From Caulobacteraceae bacterium (GTDB taxonomy: Bacteria > Pseudomonadota > Alphaproteobacteria > Caulobacterales > Caulobacteraceae): a stretch of DNA of 40,522 nt. Under the pieces are notes generated by a model. That model saw only the letters and a program-made list of their open reading frames with translations. It was not told the DNA's origin and did not search any database. Below, in pieces: positions 6,699 through 16,790 of this stretch. The stretch is taken from contig JAIERG010000182.1 in assembly GCA_019747095.1 (NCBI GenBank), forward strand, positions 1-40,522, given 5' to 3'. Positions within the stretch are counted from its first letter, which is position 1. Each line of letters opens with the position of its first letter. The position numbers were made by a program, and so were the translations under genes.

Positions 6699-9542
6699 AT
6701 GCTGAAGACCCGCCGACTGCTGCTCGCCGCCGCCTCGGGCCTTGCCCTGATTACCGGTGCCATGCCGGCTCTGTCACAGGAAGCACCTTCCGACCCCTGG
6801 CCGCAGACGACCAGCGACATTCCCGCCGACAGCAATGTCCGCTTCGGCACCCTTCCAAACGGCATGCGCTATGCGATCCTGCGGAACGCCACCCCGCCGG
6901 GACAGGCATCGCTTCGCCTGCGGATCGACGCGGGCTCGTTGATGGAGGACGAGACCCAGCTCGGTCTGGCTCACTTCATGGAGCACATGGCCTTCAACGG
7001 GACGACCAACATCCCCGAGAACGAGTTGCTGCGCATCCTGGAGCGTCTGGGGTTGGCCTTCGGCGCCGACACCAATGCTGCGACAGGCTTCGATCAGACC
7101 TTCTATCAGCTGGAACTGCCCCGCACGAACGACGAGACCGTCGACACGGCCCTGCGCATCATGCGCGAACAGGTGTCGGAGGCGTTGATGGATCCCCAGG
7201 CCATCGAGGAGGAACGCGGCGTGATCGTCGGCGAGGAGCGCACCCGCAATACGCCGCAGCTTCGCAGCGCCAAGGCCCAGCTGGCGCTTCTCGCGCCGGG
7301 TCAGCGCCTCGCCAACCGTTTCCCCATCGGTGACCTGAACATCATTCGCACGGCACCGCGCGACCGTTTCGTCGCCTTCTATGAAGCCTACTATCGCCCG
7401 AGCCGTGCGACGATGCTGGCAGTCGGCGACTTCGACGTCGACGTGATGGAAGGCAAGATTCGAGCCGCCTTCGAAAGCTGGGAACCCAGCGCTCCGGACG
7501 GGCCCGAACCTGACCTCGGTACCGTTGCGCCGCGGGAAGCCGAGACCCGGATCCTGGTCGAACCAGGGGTCCAGTCCTCAGTCCAGATCAACTGGACCCG
7601 CGCGCCGGACCGGGATCCCGACACGGTTGCCGAGCGTCAGTCGCGCATCGTTCGAAGCCTCGGTCTTGCGGTTCTGAACCGCCGTCTGGGCGAGCTGGCG
7701 CGAGCCGACAATCCTCCGTTCGTCGGCGCCGGAGCATCGGCACAGACGATTGTGAATAGCCTCGACCTCGGGACCGTTTCAGCGAGCTTCAACCCCGGAG
7801 GCATCCAGCGCGCGATCGAGGCGATGGAGCAGGAAACTCGCCGGATCGTCCAGTTTGGCGTGACACAGGCCGAACTGCAGCGTGAGATCACAGAGAACCG
7901 CACCGCGCTTGAAAACGCCGTGGCCGCAGCTGCGACCCGCACGACACCCGCCCTGGTGAATGGTCTGCTCCAGGCCACGAACGATAACCGGGTGTTCGTC
8001 CATCCGCAGACCAGCCTGGACATCTTCAACGCCACCGTCGCCAGCCTGACCCCCGATGCGGTCAACGCTGCTGTTCGTCAGGCGTTCGACGGCGAGGGAC
8101 CGCTCGTCCTTGTGATCACGCCCGAAGCGATCGAGGGCGGCGAGGCGGCGGTAACGGCCATGCTTCAGGCTTCGCAGGCTGTGCCGGTGACAGCTCGGAC
8201 CGAGGCGGCAGCGTTGCAGTGGCCCTATGCCGATTTCGGCCCGGTGGCTCAGCCGTCTGAGGTCCGCGAGATCGCTGAGATTGGTGCCACGGTCGTGACC
8301 TTCCCGAACGGCACACGTCTGACCGTCAAGCCGACCGACTTCCGCGACGAGCAAATCCTCGTCAGTGTCGAAACCGGGCTTGGTGAGCTGGGGCTGTCGA
8401 CGACAACTCCCGATCCTCAATCGTTGGCCGGCTTCACCTTCGCTGCCGGCGGTCTGGGGCAGCTGACGCTGGATGAGCTGAATCGGGTGCTGACGGGGCG
8501 GATCTACTCCGCAGGCTTCTCGCTGGACGGTGATGCCTACCGCCTGTCGGGTGCCACCCGACCTGCGGACCTGGGGCTGCAGATGCAGGTCCTCGCGGCC
8601 TACCTGACCGATCCGGGCCTGCGTCCGGCGCCCTTCGAGCAGATCAAGGCGCTGTTCCCGCAAATCATCGCCCAGCAGTCAGCAACACCCGCCGGTGCCT
8701 TCGCCATCCAGTCTTCCGGCCTTCTGGCCTCGGGCGACGCGCGTCAGTCTTTCCCAAGCCCGTCGGATATCGCGGGCTGGACCAATGACCAGCTTAAGGC
8801 AGGCGTGATCGCCGGTCTGGCACAAGGCCCGATCGACATCACTGTCGTGGGCGACGTTACGGTTCAGGACGCCATCACGGCGGTCGCATCGACCTTCGGT
8901 GCCTTGCCAACACGTCCAGCGGCACCGTCCCCCGCCCCAGAAGCTCAGGTGCTGCGTTTCCCTGCGGGTGTCTCCGAGCCTGTGCGTCTGACGCACCTCG
9001 GCCCGGCCGAACAGGCGATGGCCTACATCGCCTGGCCGACCACCGACGCGATCGGCGACCGGACCGAATCCCGCCAGCTTGGAATGCTCTCCGCAGTAAT
9101 GGACCTGCGGGTGACGGAGCGTATCCGGGAGGAACTGGCGATTACCTATTCGCCGAGCGTCGGGTCTTCGTCCTCTGACGTCTACGAAGGCTACGGATCG
9201 ATCTTCGCTTCGGCCCAGGTGACACCCGAGAACCGGGCGACGTTCTTCACCGAGCTCGACGCCATCGCTGCCGCATTGCGGGACACGCCGATCTCAGAAG
9301 ACGAGCTGAACCGAGCCCGCGCTCCCGAGGTGGAGCGTCTCCGCCGTGCCCAGGCGGGCAACGAGTACTGGATCAGCCAGCTGTCTGACGTGGACACCGA
9401 TCCGTCGGCTGTCGCGGAGATCACCGGGCACATCGCCGACCTCGAGGCGGTCACGCCGGCGACAATTCAGGCTCTGGCGCAGCGCTATCTCGATCCGTCC
9501 AAGGCCTGGCGCGCGACGGTCGTGGCCGCCAGCGTCCAGTAG
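6699..9542 (+). CDS. Secreted M16 family zinc metallopeptidase
   Basis: A 947-residue insulinase/pitrilysin-type peptidase of the long, two-unit PqqL-like group. The start at 6699 (MLKTRRLLLAAASGLALITG) gives a clean signal peptide with probable cleavage after ALSQ, and GGAG lies about 7 nt upstream; the track's start would place 19 unrelated residues in front. The inverted zinc motif HxxEH is HFMEH (H92, E95, H96). The distal glutamate lies in EERGVIVGEERTRNTP (about 171-185). The C-terminal half repeats the M16 fold without the zinc motif (for example MAYIAWPTTDAI and ITYSPSVGSSSSDVYEGYGS). It should act in the periplasm or at the outer membrane on peptides. Single gene, convergent with ispH. 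Confidence 0.92.
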   Translation: MLKTRRLLLAAASGLALITGAMPALSQEAPSDPWPQTTSDIPADSNVRFGTLPNGMRYAILRNATPPGQASLRLRIDAGSLMEDETQLGLAHFMEHMAFNGTTNIPENELLRILERLGLAFGADTNAATGFDQTFYQLELPRTNDETVDTALRIMREQVSEALMDPQAIEEERGVIVGEERTRNTPQLRSAKAQLALLAPGQRLANRFPIGDLNIIRTAPRDRFVAFYEAYYRPSRATMLAVGDFDVDVMEGKIRAAFESWEPSAPDGPEPDLGTVAPREAETRILVEPGVQSSVQINWTRAPDRDPDTVAERQSRIVRSLGLAVLNRRLGELARADNPPFVGAGASAQTIVNSLDLGTVSASFNPGGIQRAIEAMEQETRRIVQFGVTQAELQREITENRTALENAVAAAATRTTPALVNGLLQATNDNRVFVHPQTSLDIFNATVASLTPDAVNAAVRQAFDGEGPLVLVITPEAIEGGEAAVTAMLQASQAVPVTARTEAAALQWPYADFGPVAQPSEVREIAEIGATVVTFPNGTRLTVKPTDFRDEQILVSVETGLGELGLSTTTPDPQSLAGFTFAAGGLGQLTLDELNRVLTGRIYSAGFSLDGDAYRLSGATRPADLGLQMQVLAAYLTDPGLRPAPFEQIKALFPQIIAQQSATPAGAFAIQSSGLLASGDARQSFPSPSDIAGWTNDQLKAGVIAGLAQGPIDITVVGDVTVQDAITAVASTFGALPTRPAAPSPAPEAQVLRFPAGVSEPVRLTHLGPAEQAMAYIAWPTTDAIGDRTESRQLGMLSAVMDLRVTERIREELAITYSPSVGSSSSDVYEGYGSIFASAQVTPENRATFFTELDAIAAALRDTPISEDELNRARAPEVERLRRAQAGNEYWISQLSDVDTDPSAVAEITGHIADLEAVTPATIQALAQRYLDPSKAWRATVVAASVQ

Positions 9543-9554
9543 GAGCCGACCAGG

Positions 9555-9582
9555 CCGCCTCGTGGGTCAGCTCACGAGGCGG
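9555..9582. terminator. Hairpin between the convergent M16 and ispH genes
   Basis: CCGCCTCGTG / CACGAGGCGG forms a perfect 10-bp stem with an 8-nt loop, and it overlaps the ispH stop codon. It lacks a clear T-run on either strand. A role as transcript end or 3' stabiliser is therefore likely but not certain. Confidence 0.5.
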
Positions 9583-10546
9583 TCAGGGCTCGCGGCAGTT
9601 TGAAGGTCACAGTCTCGGGTTCACCGGGATCGTCGGCGAGCGTCACGTCGAACCGGGTCTTGAGGGCCGCGATCACCCCCTGAACCAGGGGTTCGGGTGC
9701 CGAGGCGCCCGCTGTGACGCCTACCGTCGACACGCCTTCGAACCATGACCAGTCCAGGTGACTGGCATCGTCGAGCAGTTGCGCGTCCTTCGCGCCCGCA
9801 CGGAGGGCGACCTCGACGAGGCGGACGGAGTTGGAAGAGTTTCTTGACCCGACGACCAGCACAAGGTCCGAGCCATTCGCCAGCTGCTTTACCGCTTCCT
9901 GGCGATTGGTCGTCGCGTAGCAGATGTCTTCCTTGTGCGGGTCCGGCAGTTCCGGGAAGCGTCGCTTCAGCGCCGCCACGATCTCGGCGGTATCGTCCAG
10001 CGAAAGCGTGGTCTGGGTGGCGTAAGCCAGGGGCTGGTCGCCTGGCCGCTGGAACGCCTCAGCGTCCTCGACAGTCTCGACCAGGCTGATGGCGCCCTCG
10101 GGCAACTGGCCCAACGTTCCGACGACCTCAGGGTGGCCTGCATGGCCGATCAGGATGATGTGTCGACCATTGGCGTGGTGACGCTCGGCCTCGACATGGA
10201 CCTTCGACACGAGGGGGCAGGTGGCGTCGAGAAACAGGAGCTCGCGCGCCCGTGCCGTGGCTGGCACCGATTTGGGCACGCCGTGTGCCGAGAATACGAC
10301 CGGCCGGTCGTCCGGGCATTCGTCCAGTTCCTTGACGAAGATCGCGCCCAGGCCCTTCAGCCGATCCACGACGTGCTTGTTGTGGACGATCTCATGGCGG
10401 ACATAGACCGGCGCGCCGAACTTCTCGATGGCGCGCTCCACGATCTGGATCGCCCGGTCCACCCCGGCGCAGAAGCCGCGCGGCGTCGCCAACCGCACCG
10501 TCAGGGGGCGTAGAGCCTGGTCGGGGGAGGGGGGCGCAACGTTCAT
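9572..10546 (-). CDS. ispH: 4-hydroxy-3-methylbut-2-enyl diphosphate reductase (IspH/LytB)
   Basis: IspH carries out the last step of the MEP isoprenoid pathway, reducing HMBPP to IPP and DMAPP with a [4Fe-4S] cluster in the cytoplasm. The 324 residues carry the three cluster cysteines at C26 ([13 protein letters not shown]), C110 ([13 protein letters not shown]) and C209 ([12 protein letters not shown]). The substrate-binding blocks [42 protein letters not shown] and [11 protein letters not shown] are all present. It is full length with a normal start. It is divergent from the small secreted-protein gene at 10687. Confidence 0.98.
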   Translation of the reverse strand: MNVAPPSPDQALRPLTVRLATPRGFCAGVDRAIQIVERAIEKFGAPVYVRHEIVHNKHVVDRLKGLGAIFVKELDECPDDRPVVFSAHGVPKSVPATARARELLFLDATCPLVSKVHVEAERHHANGRHIILIGHAGHPEVVGTLGQLPEGAISLVETVEDAEAFQRPGDQPLAYATQTTLSLDDTAEIVAALKRRFPELPDPHKEDICYATTNRQEAVKQLANGSDLVLVVGSRNSSNSVRLVEVALRAGAKDAQLLDDASHLDWSWFEGVSTVGVTAGASAPEPLVQGVIAALKTRFDVTLADDPGEPETVTFKLPRALTAS

Positions 10547-10686
10547 GCACCGAACCTAGTCGCTTCGCCGCCACACCGCCACTGCGACGACAGCCCCTGC
10601 GGTTTGCGACGCCTCGCTTTAGCCGCTATCAGGCCGGAAGCCTGACAACGCCTGCGTCAGCGTCTCGATTTCCGGAACCGTTCAGA

Positions 10687-11352
10687 ATGCGCCTTGCGAC
10701 CGTCGCCCTTGCCGCCGTTGCGGTCCTCGCCTCGGCCGGCACCGCCGCCGCCCAGAGCCCCCAGCAGCGCGACCGCGACCGTCAGGAGCGCGGCCAGGAC
10801 GGGGAAGAACAACGCGAACGCCCGCAGCGCTTCGCCCCCCTGCGCGTCCGTCCGAATGCTGGACCCTGCCCCTTTGTGAAGATCCTTTACGATGCGGCCC
10901 GGTATGTCGAACTGGAAGGCGGGCGCGCCTCTGCTTCGGCGGTTGGTTACACGGGCGAGATAGAGGGCGTCACCGCTGGATGCTCCTATCGTGAGGACGA
11001 GCCGATCACGGTCCAGCCCAATATCCTGTTCAATCTTGGCCGCGGCCCGCAGGCATCCGAAGATCGCCGCACCTACCGCTACTGGATCGCCGTGACCGAG
11101 CGAAACGAGGCCGTGCTCGCCAAGGAGTACTTCGATCTGCCCGTCGACTTCGAGGGTCAGCGAACCGCTTCGGTCGAGCAAGGCCAGACCATTGTAATTC
11201 CGCGCGCTCAGGCCACAACCTCCGGGGCCAACTTCGAGATCCTTGTAGGCTTCGAGGTGACCCCCGAGATGGCCGAGTTCAACCGCTCGGGCAGCCGGTT
11301 CCGCATCAACGCAGGGGCCCAAGCCGCAACGACGACATCGTCGGAACAATGA
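10687..11352 (+). CDS. Secreted protein of unknown function upstream of argS
   Basis: A 221-residue exported protein with a clear signal peptide ([20 protein letters not shown], cleavage near AAAQ at 21-23). A highly charged Arg/Gln/Glu/Asp stretch (about 24-50) follows, then a compact, probably beta-rich domain. Two cysteines remain in the mature part (C61 in AGPCPFVK and C99 in TAGCSYRE) and could form a disulphide. I recognise the general pattern of conserved Caulobacteraceae hypothetical proteins but no named domain. Its stop overlaps the argS start (ATGA, 4 bp), so the two are translationally coupled even though argS is cytoplasmic. Function unknown. Confidence 0.85.
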   Translation: MRLATVALAAVAVLASAGTAAAQSPQQRDRDRQERGQDGEEQRERPQRFAPLRVRPNAGPCPFVKILYDAARYVELEGGRASASAVGYTGEIEGVTAGCSYREDEPITVQPNILFNLGRGPQASEDRRTYRYWIAVTERNEAVLAKEYFDLPVDFEGQRTASVEQGQTIVIPRAQATTSGANFEILVGFEVTPEMAEFNRSGSRFRINAGAQAATTTSSEQ

Positions 11353-13112
11353 CCGACCTCAAGACGGCGCTGGGCGAAGCGGTCGCGGCCGCCTTCGCCG
11401 CCGAAGGCGTGGACGCCGCGCTTGCGCGAGTGACGGTCTCCGACCGGCCGGACCTGGCAGATTTCCAGTCGAACGGTGCCCTGGCCGCAGCCAAGGCGTT
11501 GAAGGCTAATCCCCGCGAACTGGCGACAAAGGTCGCCGCGCGGCTGGAGGGCGATGCGCGCCTGTCGGGCGTGGAGGTCGCGGGCCCCGGCTTCATCAAT
11601 CTGAAGGTCTCGGACGCCGCTCTGTCGGGGCGCGCGCAGGCTGTGGCGGACGATGCGGCCTATGCCGGGGCCTCGCCGGTGGCAGAGCCGCGCCGGGTCA
11701 TTGTCGACTTCGCCGGTCCGAACGTGGCTAAGCCGATGCACGTGGGCCACCTGCGCTCGTCGATCATCGGCGAGAGCCTGAAGCGGCTGTTCCGCTTCCG
11801 GGGCGACACCGTCTGGGGTGACGCCCACTTCGGCGACTGGGGCTTCCAGATGGGCCTGCTGATCGTCGCGGTCGGCGACGAGGGGCGGGCCGACGGCTTC
11901 CTTGCCGATGGCGACGGGCCGTTTCCGGAGCAGAGCCCGGTCACCCTGGAAGACCTCGAACGTCTCTATCCCCAAGCCGCTGCCAGGGCGAAGGAAGACA
12001 CGGCCTTTCGCGACCGGGCCCGCAAGGCGACGGCGGAGTTGCAAGGCGGGCGGCCCGGCTATCGCGCGCTCTGGAAGCATTTCGTGGCCGTCAGCCGTAC
12101 CGCCCTCGAGCGCGAGTTCGGCGCTCTGGGCGTCACATTCGACCTGTGGAACGGCGAGTCGGACGCCGATCCCCTAATCCCGGCCATGGTCGAGGAGATC
12201 AAGGCCAAGGGGCTCGCCGAGTTCGACCAGGGTGCCTGGATCATCCGCGTGGCCGAGGAGGGCGACAAGCGCGAGCTTCCGCCGTTGCTGCTGGTCTCGT
12301 CCGAAGGCTCGGCCATGTATGGCACGACCGACCTGGCCACCATCCTGCAACGTCGCCGCGAGCAGGATTTCGACCTCGTCCTCTATTGCGTCGACGCCCG
12401 TCAGGCCGACCATTTCGAACAGGTGTTCCGCGCCGCCTACACGTGCGGCTACGCCACGCCGGGCCAGCTGGAGCACGCCGCGAACGGCACGATGAACGGT
12501 GCCGACGGCAAGCCCTTCAAGACCCGGGCGGGCGGTGTGCTGAAGCTGCACGACCTCATCACCCAGGCACGCGACAAGGCCCGCGAGCGTCTGCGCGAGG
12601 CCGAGCTGGGCGCGGATTTGCCCGAGGCCGAGTTTGATGACATCGCCGCCAAGGTGGCCGTGGCGGCGCTGAAGTTCGCCGACCTGTCGAACAACCGGAC
12701 GACCAGCTACGTCTTCGACCTCGACCGCTTCATGAGCTTCGAAGGCAAGACCGGCCCTTATCTGCTGTACCAGTCCGTCCGCATCAAATCCCTGCTCAGG
12801 AAGGCCGAGGCCCAAGGCGTGCTGACCGGCCCCATCGTCGTCGCCGAACCGGCCGAACGCGAACTGGCCCTGACGCTGGACGCCTTCGACGCGGCCGTGT
12901 CGGATGCTTACGACCGCCGTGCGCCCCATGCGATCGCCGAGCACGCCTATCGCCTGGCCCAGAGCTTCTCGAAGTTCTACGCCGCCTGCCCGGTGCTGGC
13001 CGCCGAAGACCCCGCCGTGGTCGGATCGCGGCTGGCGCTGTCGAAGGCGGCGCTAGACCAGCTGGAGACGGCGCTGCGCCTGCTGGGCATCGACACGCCG
13101 GCGCGCATGTAA
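11349..13112 (+). CDS. argS: Arginyl-tRNA synthetase
   Basis: ArgRS charges tRNA-Arg with arginine (class I synthetase). The 587 residues include the N-terminal Add-1 tRNA-recognition domain ([20 protein letters not shown], about 38-57). The HIGH-like motif is HVGH in [16 protein letters not shown] (131-134). The arginine-site region has [13 protein letters not shown], with [13 protein letters not shown] and [16 protein letters not shown]-like blocks further on. The C-terminal anticodon-binding DALR domain has [20 protein letters not shown] and ends at [10 protein letters not shown] canonical KMSK is not seen, as in many ArgRS. It overlaps the upstream secreted-protein gene by 4 bp. Confidence 0.98.
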   Translation: MTDLKTALGEAVAAAFAAEGVDAALARVTVSDRPDLADFQSNGALAAAKALKANPRELATKVAARLEGDARLSGVEVAGPGFINLKVSDAALSGRAQAVADDAAYAGASPVAEPRRVIVDFAGPNVAKPMHVGHLRSSIIGESLKRLFRFRGDTVWGDAHFGDWGFQMGLLIVAVGDEGRADGFLADGDGPFPEQSPVTLEDLERLYPQAAARAKEDTAFRDRARKATAELQGGRPGYRALWKHFVAVSRTALEREFGALGVTFDLWNGESDADPLIPAMVEEIKAKGLAEFDQGAWIIRVAEEGDKRELPPLLLVSSEGSAMYGTTDLATILQRRREQDFDLVLYCVDARQADHFEQVFRAAYTCGYATPGQLEHAANGTMNGADGKPFKTRAGGVLKLHDLITQARDKARERLREAELGADLPEAEFDDIAAKVAVAALKFADLSNNRTTSYVFDLDRFMSFEGKTGPYLLYQSVRIKSLLRKAEAQGVLTGPIVVAEPAERELALTLDAFDAAVSDAYDRRAPHAIAEHAYRLAQSFSKFYAACPVLAAEDPAVVGSRLALSKAALDQLETALRLLGIDTPARM

Positions 13113-13170
13113 GCGTCTCGGCCTTTCTGTAGCGTCGGCGCCACGGACTCGTCATCGATCCTCGGGTTAA

Positions 13171-13191
13171 CTGTCTTCCGGGGGAAGACAG
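13171..13191. repeat. Perfect hairpin in the leader of the NYN-domain gene
   Basis: CTGTCTTCC-GGG-GGAAGACAG is a perfect 9-bp stem with a 3-nt loop. It lies between the argS stop and the NYN-domain start, ending 13 nt before the ATG. No T-run follows, so it is not a normal terminator. It may be an operator or an mRNA structure close to the ribosome-binding site. Confidence 0.5.
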
Positions 13192-13204
13192 GACGGGGCC
13201 AGCC

Positions 13205-13969
13205 ATGGCGCGGTCGGGATCGAGGGGAGGCCAGACGCCGGCCGTGCGCCGCAACGGCTTTCGCCTGCCGGTCTTCAGGAAGCGCGCCCGGCTCTACGTC
13301 GACGGCTTCAATCTGCATCACGCCATTCTGGACCTGAACCGGCGCGAGCTGCTTTGGCTGGATCTGATGGCTCTGGGCCGTGCCCTTGTCCCGCCCGGCG
13401 AGCGCATGGCCGGGGTGACCTGGGTCGCGGCCCACCGTCCCCAGCGCCGCGACCGCATGGAGGCGCTGCTGGCCTATGAGGAGGCGCTTAGGGCCCGCGA
13501 CGTGCGCTGCCTGATGGGCCACTTCGTCGTCCACGCGGACCACTGCCATTCCTGCGGCCACCAGTGGATGGATGCCACCGAGAAGCAGAGCGACGTCAAT
13601 CTGGCACTCGCCGTCGCCGCCGACGCCGCTGCGAACAAAGTCGACGTCGCCTACATTTTGACGACCGACGGCGATCATGCGGCGACCACGCGGTTCCTCC
13701 ACGAAGGCTATCCCCACATCCGCGTCGTCAGCGTCGCCCCGCCCGCGCGGGGCCACAACCGCCAGCTTCTGGAGTGGGCCGACGCCCGGACCGAGGTGGA
13801 GGTGGCCATGCTGGAACGCTGCGGCCTGCCCGAGCGCATCCTGACCCGGTCGGGCTATGTCGAACGGCCTCGCGCTTGGTCAGCGAGAGAGGATACTCCG
13901 CCTCCGGGGCCAGAAACGCCGGCACCCGAGGTCAGGCGTGGACATCTGCGCTTGGTGGTGTCGAACTAG
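13205..13969 (+). CDS. NYN domain protein (PIN-like putative ribonuclease)
   Basis: A 254-residue protein with the NYN (PIN-like) fold, a family of metal-dependent RNases. The conserved acidic residues are D33 (RLYVDGFNLHHAI), D130 (EKQSDVNLALAVAADA) and D155/D157 (ILTTDGDHAATTRF). VSVAPP followed by N at HNRQLLEWAD forms the end of the core. A CHSCGH motif (114-119), between the first and second acidic residues, may bind a metal. The basic N-terminal 30 residues and Pro-rich C-terminus look disordered. No toxin-antitoxin partner is adjacent. The substrate is unknown. Located between argS and the deaminase gene, same direction. Confidence 0.85.
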   Translation: MARSGSRGGQTPAVRRNGFRLPVFRKRARLYVDGFNLHHAILDLNRRELLWLDLMALGRALVPPGERMAGVTWVAAHRPQRRDRMEALLAYEEALRARDVRCLMGHFVVHADHCHSCGHQWMDATEKQSDVNLALAVAADAAANKVDVAYILTTDGDHAATTRFLHEGYPHIRVVSVAPPARGHNRQLLEWADARTEVEVAMLERCGLPERILTRSGYVERPRAWSAREDTPPPGPETPAPEVRRGHLRLVVSN

Positions 13970-15007
<1,038 letters not shown>

Positions 15008-15035
15008 CTTGACGGTGGAGTCGGGGCCTTGGTGA

Positions 15036-15235
15036 TCCCGCTCTCGCGGGAGAGATCGGCCCACCGCCAAGGTGAGCCGGAGCCGAAGGCGCAACCGCCC
15101 CGGAAACGCTCAGGCAAAAGGACCGCGAGGACGTTCGGACGCTGGAAAGTCGGTCCCTGGACCGCGCCGACGGAGCAAGCCGGGTAACCGGCGGAATCTC
15201 TCAGGCTTCACAGACAGCGGGGGCGCGAGACCGGC
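15036..15235 (+). promoter_or_regulatory. Tandem glycine riboswitch of the gcv operon
   Basis: The 264-nt gap before gcvT holds two glycine aptamers in series. Aptamer 1 (about 15040-15125) shows the typical CGGGAGAGA, GCCGAAGGCGCAA and CTCAGGCAAAAGGACCG elements. Aptamer 2 (about 15137-15230) shows GCTGGAAAG, CGCCGACGGAGCAA, GAATCTCTCAGGC and GACAGCGGGGGCG. The linker between them is short, as in the known tandem class. A G/C-rich region containing GGGC-GACC-GCCC (about 15235-15250) lies between the second aptamer and the gcvT start and could be the expression platform. Glycine binding is expected to turn on the cleavage operon; that is established for the family but not visible here. Confidence 0.95.
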
Positions 15236-15271
15236 GGGCGACCGCCCCAACACGCGACCCCGAAGGCCAGC

Positions 15272-16387
15272 ATGACCGACGCTCCCCTGAAGACCACGCC
15301 GCTGAACGCCGCGCACCGGGCGCTCGGCGCGCGTATGGTCGGCTTCGGCGGCTACGATATGCCGGTCCAGTATGAAGGCGTGCTTGCCGAACATCGCTGG
15401 ACGCGCGAGCACGCCGGCCTGTTCGACGTGTCGCACATGGGCCAGTGCAAGATCACGGGCGCGGACGCCATCGCCCAGTTCGAGCGCTTCGTGCCCGGCG
15501 ACTATCAGGCGCTGAAGGCCGGCAAGCAGAAGTACTCCCTGCTGCTGAACGACCAGGGCGGCATCATCGACGACCTGATGGCGGGCAAGCCCGATCACGA
15601 CGGCCTGTTCGTTGTCGTCAACGCCGGCAACAAGGACGAGGACTTCGCTTTCTGGGCCGAGCATCTGTCGGGCGACGTCAAGCTGACGGTGCTGGACGAC
15701 CGGGCGCTGATCGCCATCCAGGGGCCCGAAGCCGCCGAGGTCATGGCGGCGCACGAGCCGGTGCTGGCCGAGTTCGGCTTCATGGATACGGCCCGGCTGA
15801 TGCTGTTTGGGGTCGACTGCTACGTCTCCCGTTCGGGCTACACCGGCGAGGACGGCTATGAGATCTCGGTCCCGGCCGGCGATGCCGAGCGCATATGGAA
15901 CCTGTTGCTGGAAGACGCGCGGGTGAAACCGATCGGTCTGGGCGCGCGGGACTCGTTGCGGCTGGAAGCGGGCCTGCCGCTGCACGGACATGACATCGAC
16001 CCGACGACCTCGCCGGTCGAGGGCGCGCTGACGTTCGCCCTGTCGAAGTCGCGCAAGGAGGCGGCGAACTACAACGGCGCGGAGCGGGTGCTGAAGGAAC
16101 TCGCCGACGGCCCGGCCCGGGTCCGGGTCGGCCTGCACGTCAAGGAAGGCGCCCCGGCCCGCGAGGGTGCCGAGATTGCCGACGCGAACGGCGCGGTGAT
16201 CGGCAGGGTCACCTCGGGCGGACCGTCGCCCAGCCTCGGAAAGAACATCGCCATGGGCTACGTGCCGCCGTCGCACGCGGCGCTGGGCACGGCACTGCAG
16301 GTCATCGTGCGAGGGAAGGCTGCCGCCGCCGAGGTCGTCGCCATGCCCTTCGTCGCCCAACGCTATCACCGCAAACCCAAGAGCTGA
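15272..16387 (+). CDS. gcvT: Glycine cleavage system T protein (aminomethyltransferase)
   Basis: GcvT moves the methylene group from the aminomethyl-lipoyl H protein to tetrahydrofolate, releasing ammonia. The 371-residue protein has family blocks YDMPVQYEGVLAEHRWTREH, FDVSHMGQ, SRSGYTGEDGYEISVPAGDA and LGARDSLRLEAGLPLHGHDI. The C-terminal barrel domain has GRVTSGGPSPSLGKNIAMGY. Length is normal. First gene of gcvT-gcvH-gcvPA-gcvPB, downstream of the tandem glycine riboswitch. Weak AAGG Shine-Dalgarno, which fits a riboswitch-controlled start. Confidence 0.98.
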   Translation: MTDAPLKTTPLNAAHRALGARMVGFGGYDMPVQYEGVLAEHRWTREHAGLFDVSHMGQCKITGADAIAQFERFVPGDYQALKAGKQKYSLLLNDQGGIIDDLMAGKPDHDGLFVVVNAGNKDEDFAFWAEHLSGDVKLTVLDDRALIAIQGPEAAEVMAAHEPVLAEFGFMDTARLMLFGVDCYVSRSGYTGEDGYEISVPAGDAERIWNLLLEDARVKPIGLGARDSLRLEAGLPLHGHDIDPTTSPVEGALTFALSKSRKEAANYNGAERVLKELADGPARVRVGLHVKEGAPAREGAEIADANGAVIGRVTSGGPSPSLGKNIAMGYVPPSHAALGTALQVIVRGKAAAAEVVAMPFVAQRYHRKPKS

Positions 16388-16396
16388 GAGGCTGTC

Positions 16397-16762
16397 ATGA
16401 AGTTCACCAAGGATCACGAATGGGTCCGGCTCGAGGGCGACGTCGCCACGGTCGGCATCACCAAGCACGCCGCCGATCAGCTGGGCGATGTCGTCTTCGT
16501 CGAAACGCCAGAAGCCGGCCGCGCCGTGTCGCAGAAAGACGGTTTCGCCGTCGTCGAAAGCGTGAAGGCGGCGTCCGATGTCTACGCCCCCGTCTCCGGC
16601 GAGGTCATCGAGGGCAATGACGCCCTGGCCTCCGCGCCTGAGACCGTCAACGCCGACCCGGAAGGCGCCGGCTGGTTCGCCAAGATCAAGGTCTCCGATG
16701 CGTCAGAGCTGGACGGCCTGATGGACCGTGCCGCCTACGACGCCTTCCTCGCCTCGCTCTGA
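16397..16762 (+). CDS. gcvH: Glycine cleavage system H protein
   Basis: GcvH is the lipoyl-carrying shuttle protein of the glycine cleavage system. The 121 residues begin [20 protein letters not shown]. The lipoylated lysine is K57 in [15 protein letters not shown]. The family blocks [19 protein letters not shown] and [20 protein letters not shown] are present, and the C-terminal helix ends the domain. The start is 9 bp after the gcvT stop, and the gene is co-transcribed with it. Confidence 0.98.
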   Translation: MKFTKDHEWVRLEGDVATVGITKHAADQLGDVVFVETPEAGRAVSQKDGFAVVESVKAASDVYAPVSGEVIEGNDALASAPETVNADPEGAGWFAKIKVSDASELDGLMDRAAYDAFLASL

Positions 16763-16790
16763 ACCCCTTCAACGCTGGACCTCCCCGCCC

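Noticed and set aside
15110-16468. 452-aa minus-strand ORF opposite gcvT and the riboswitch
   Set aside because: Shadow of gcvT; it also crosses the structured riboswitch, and its sequence has no domain.
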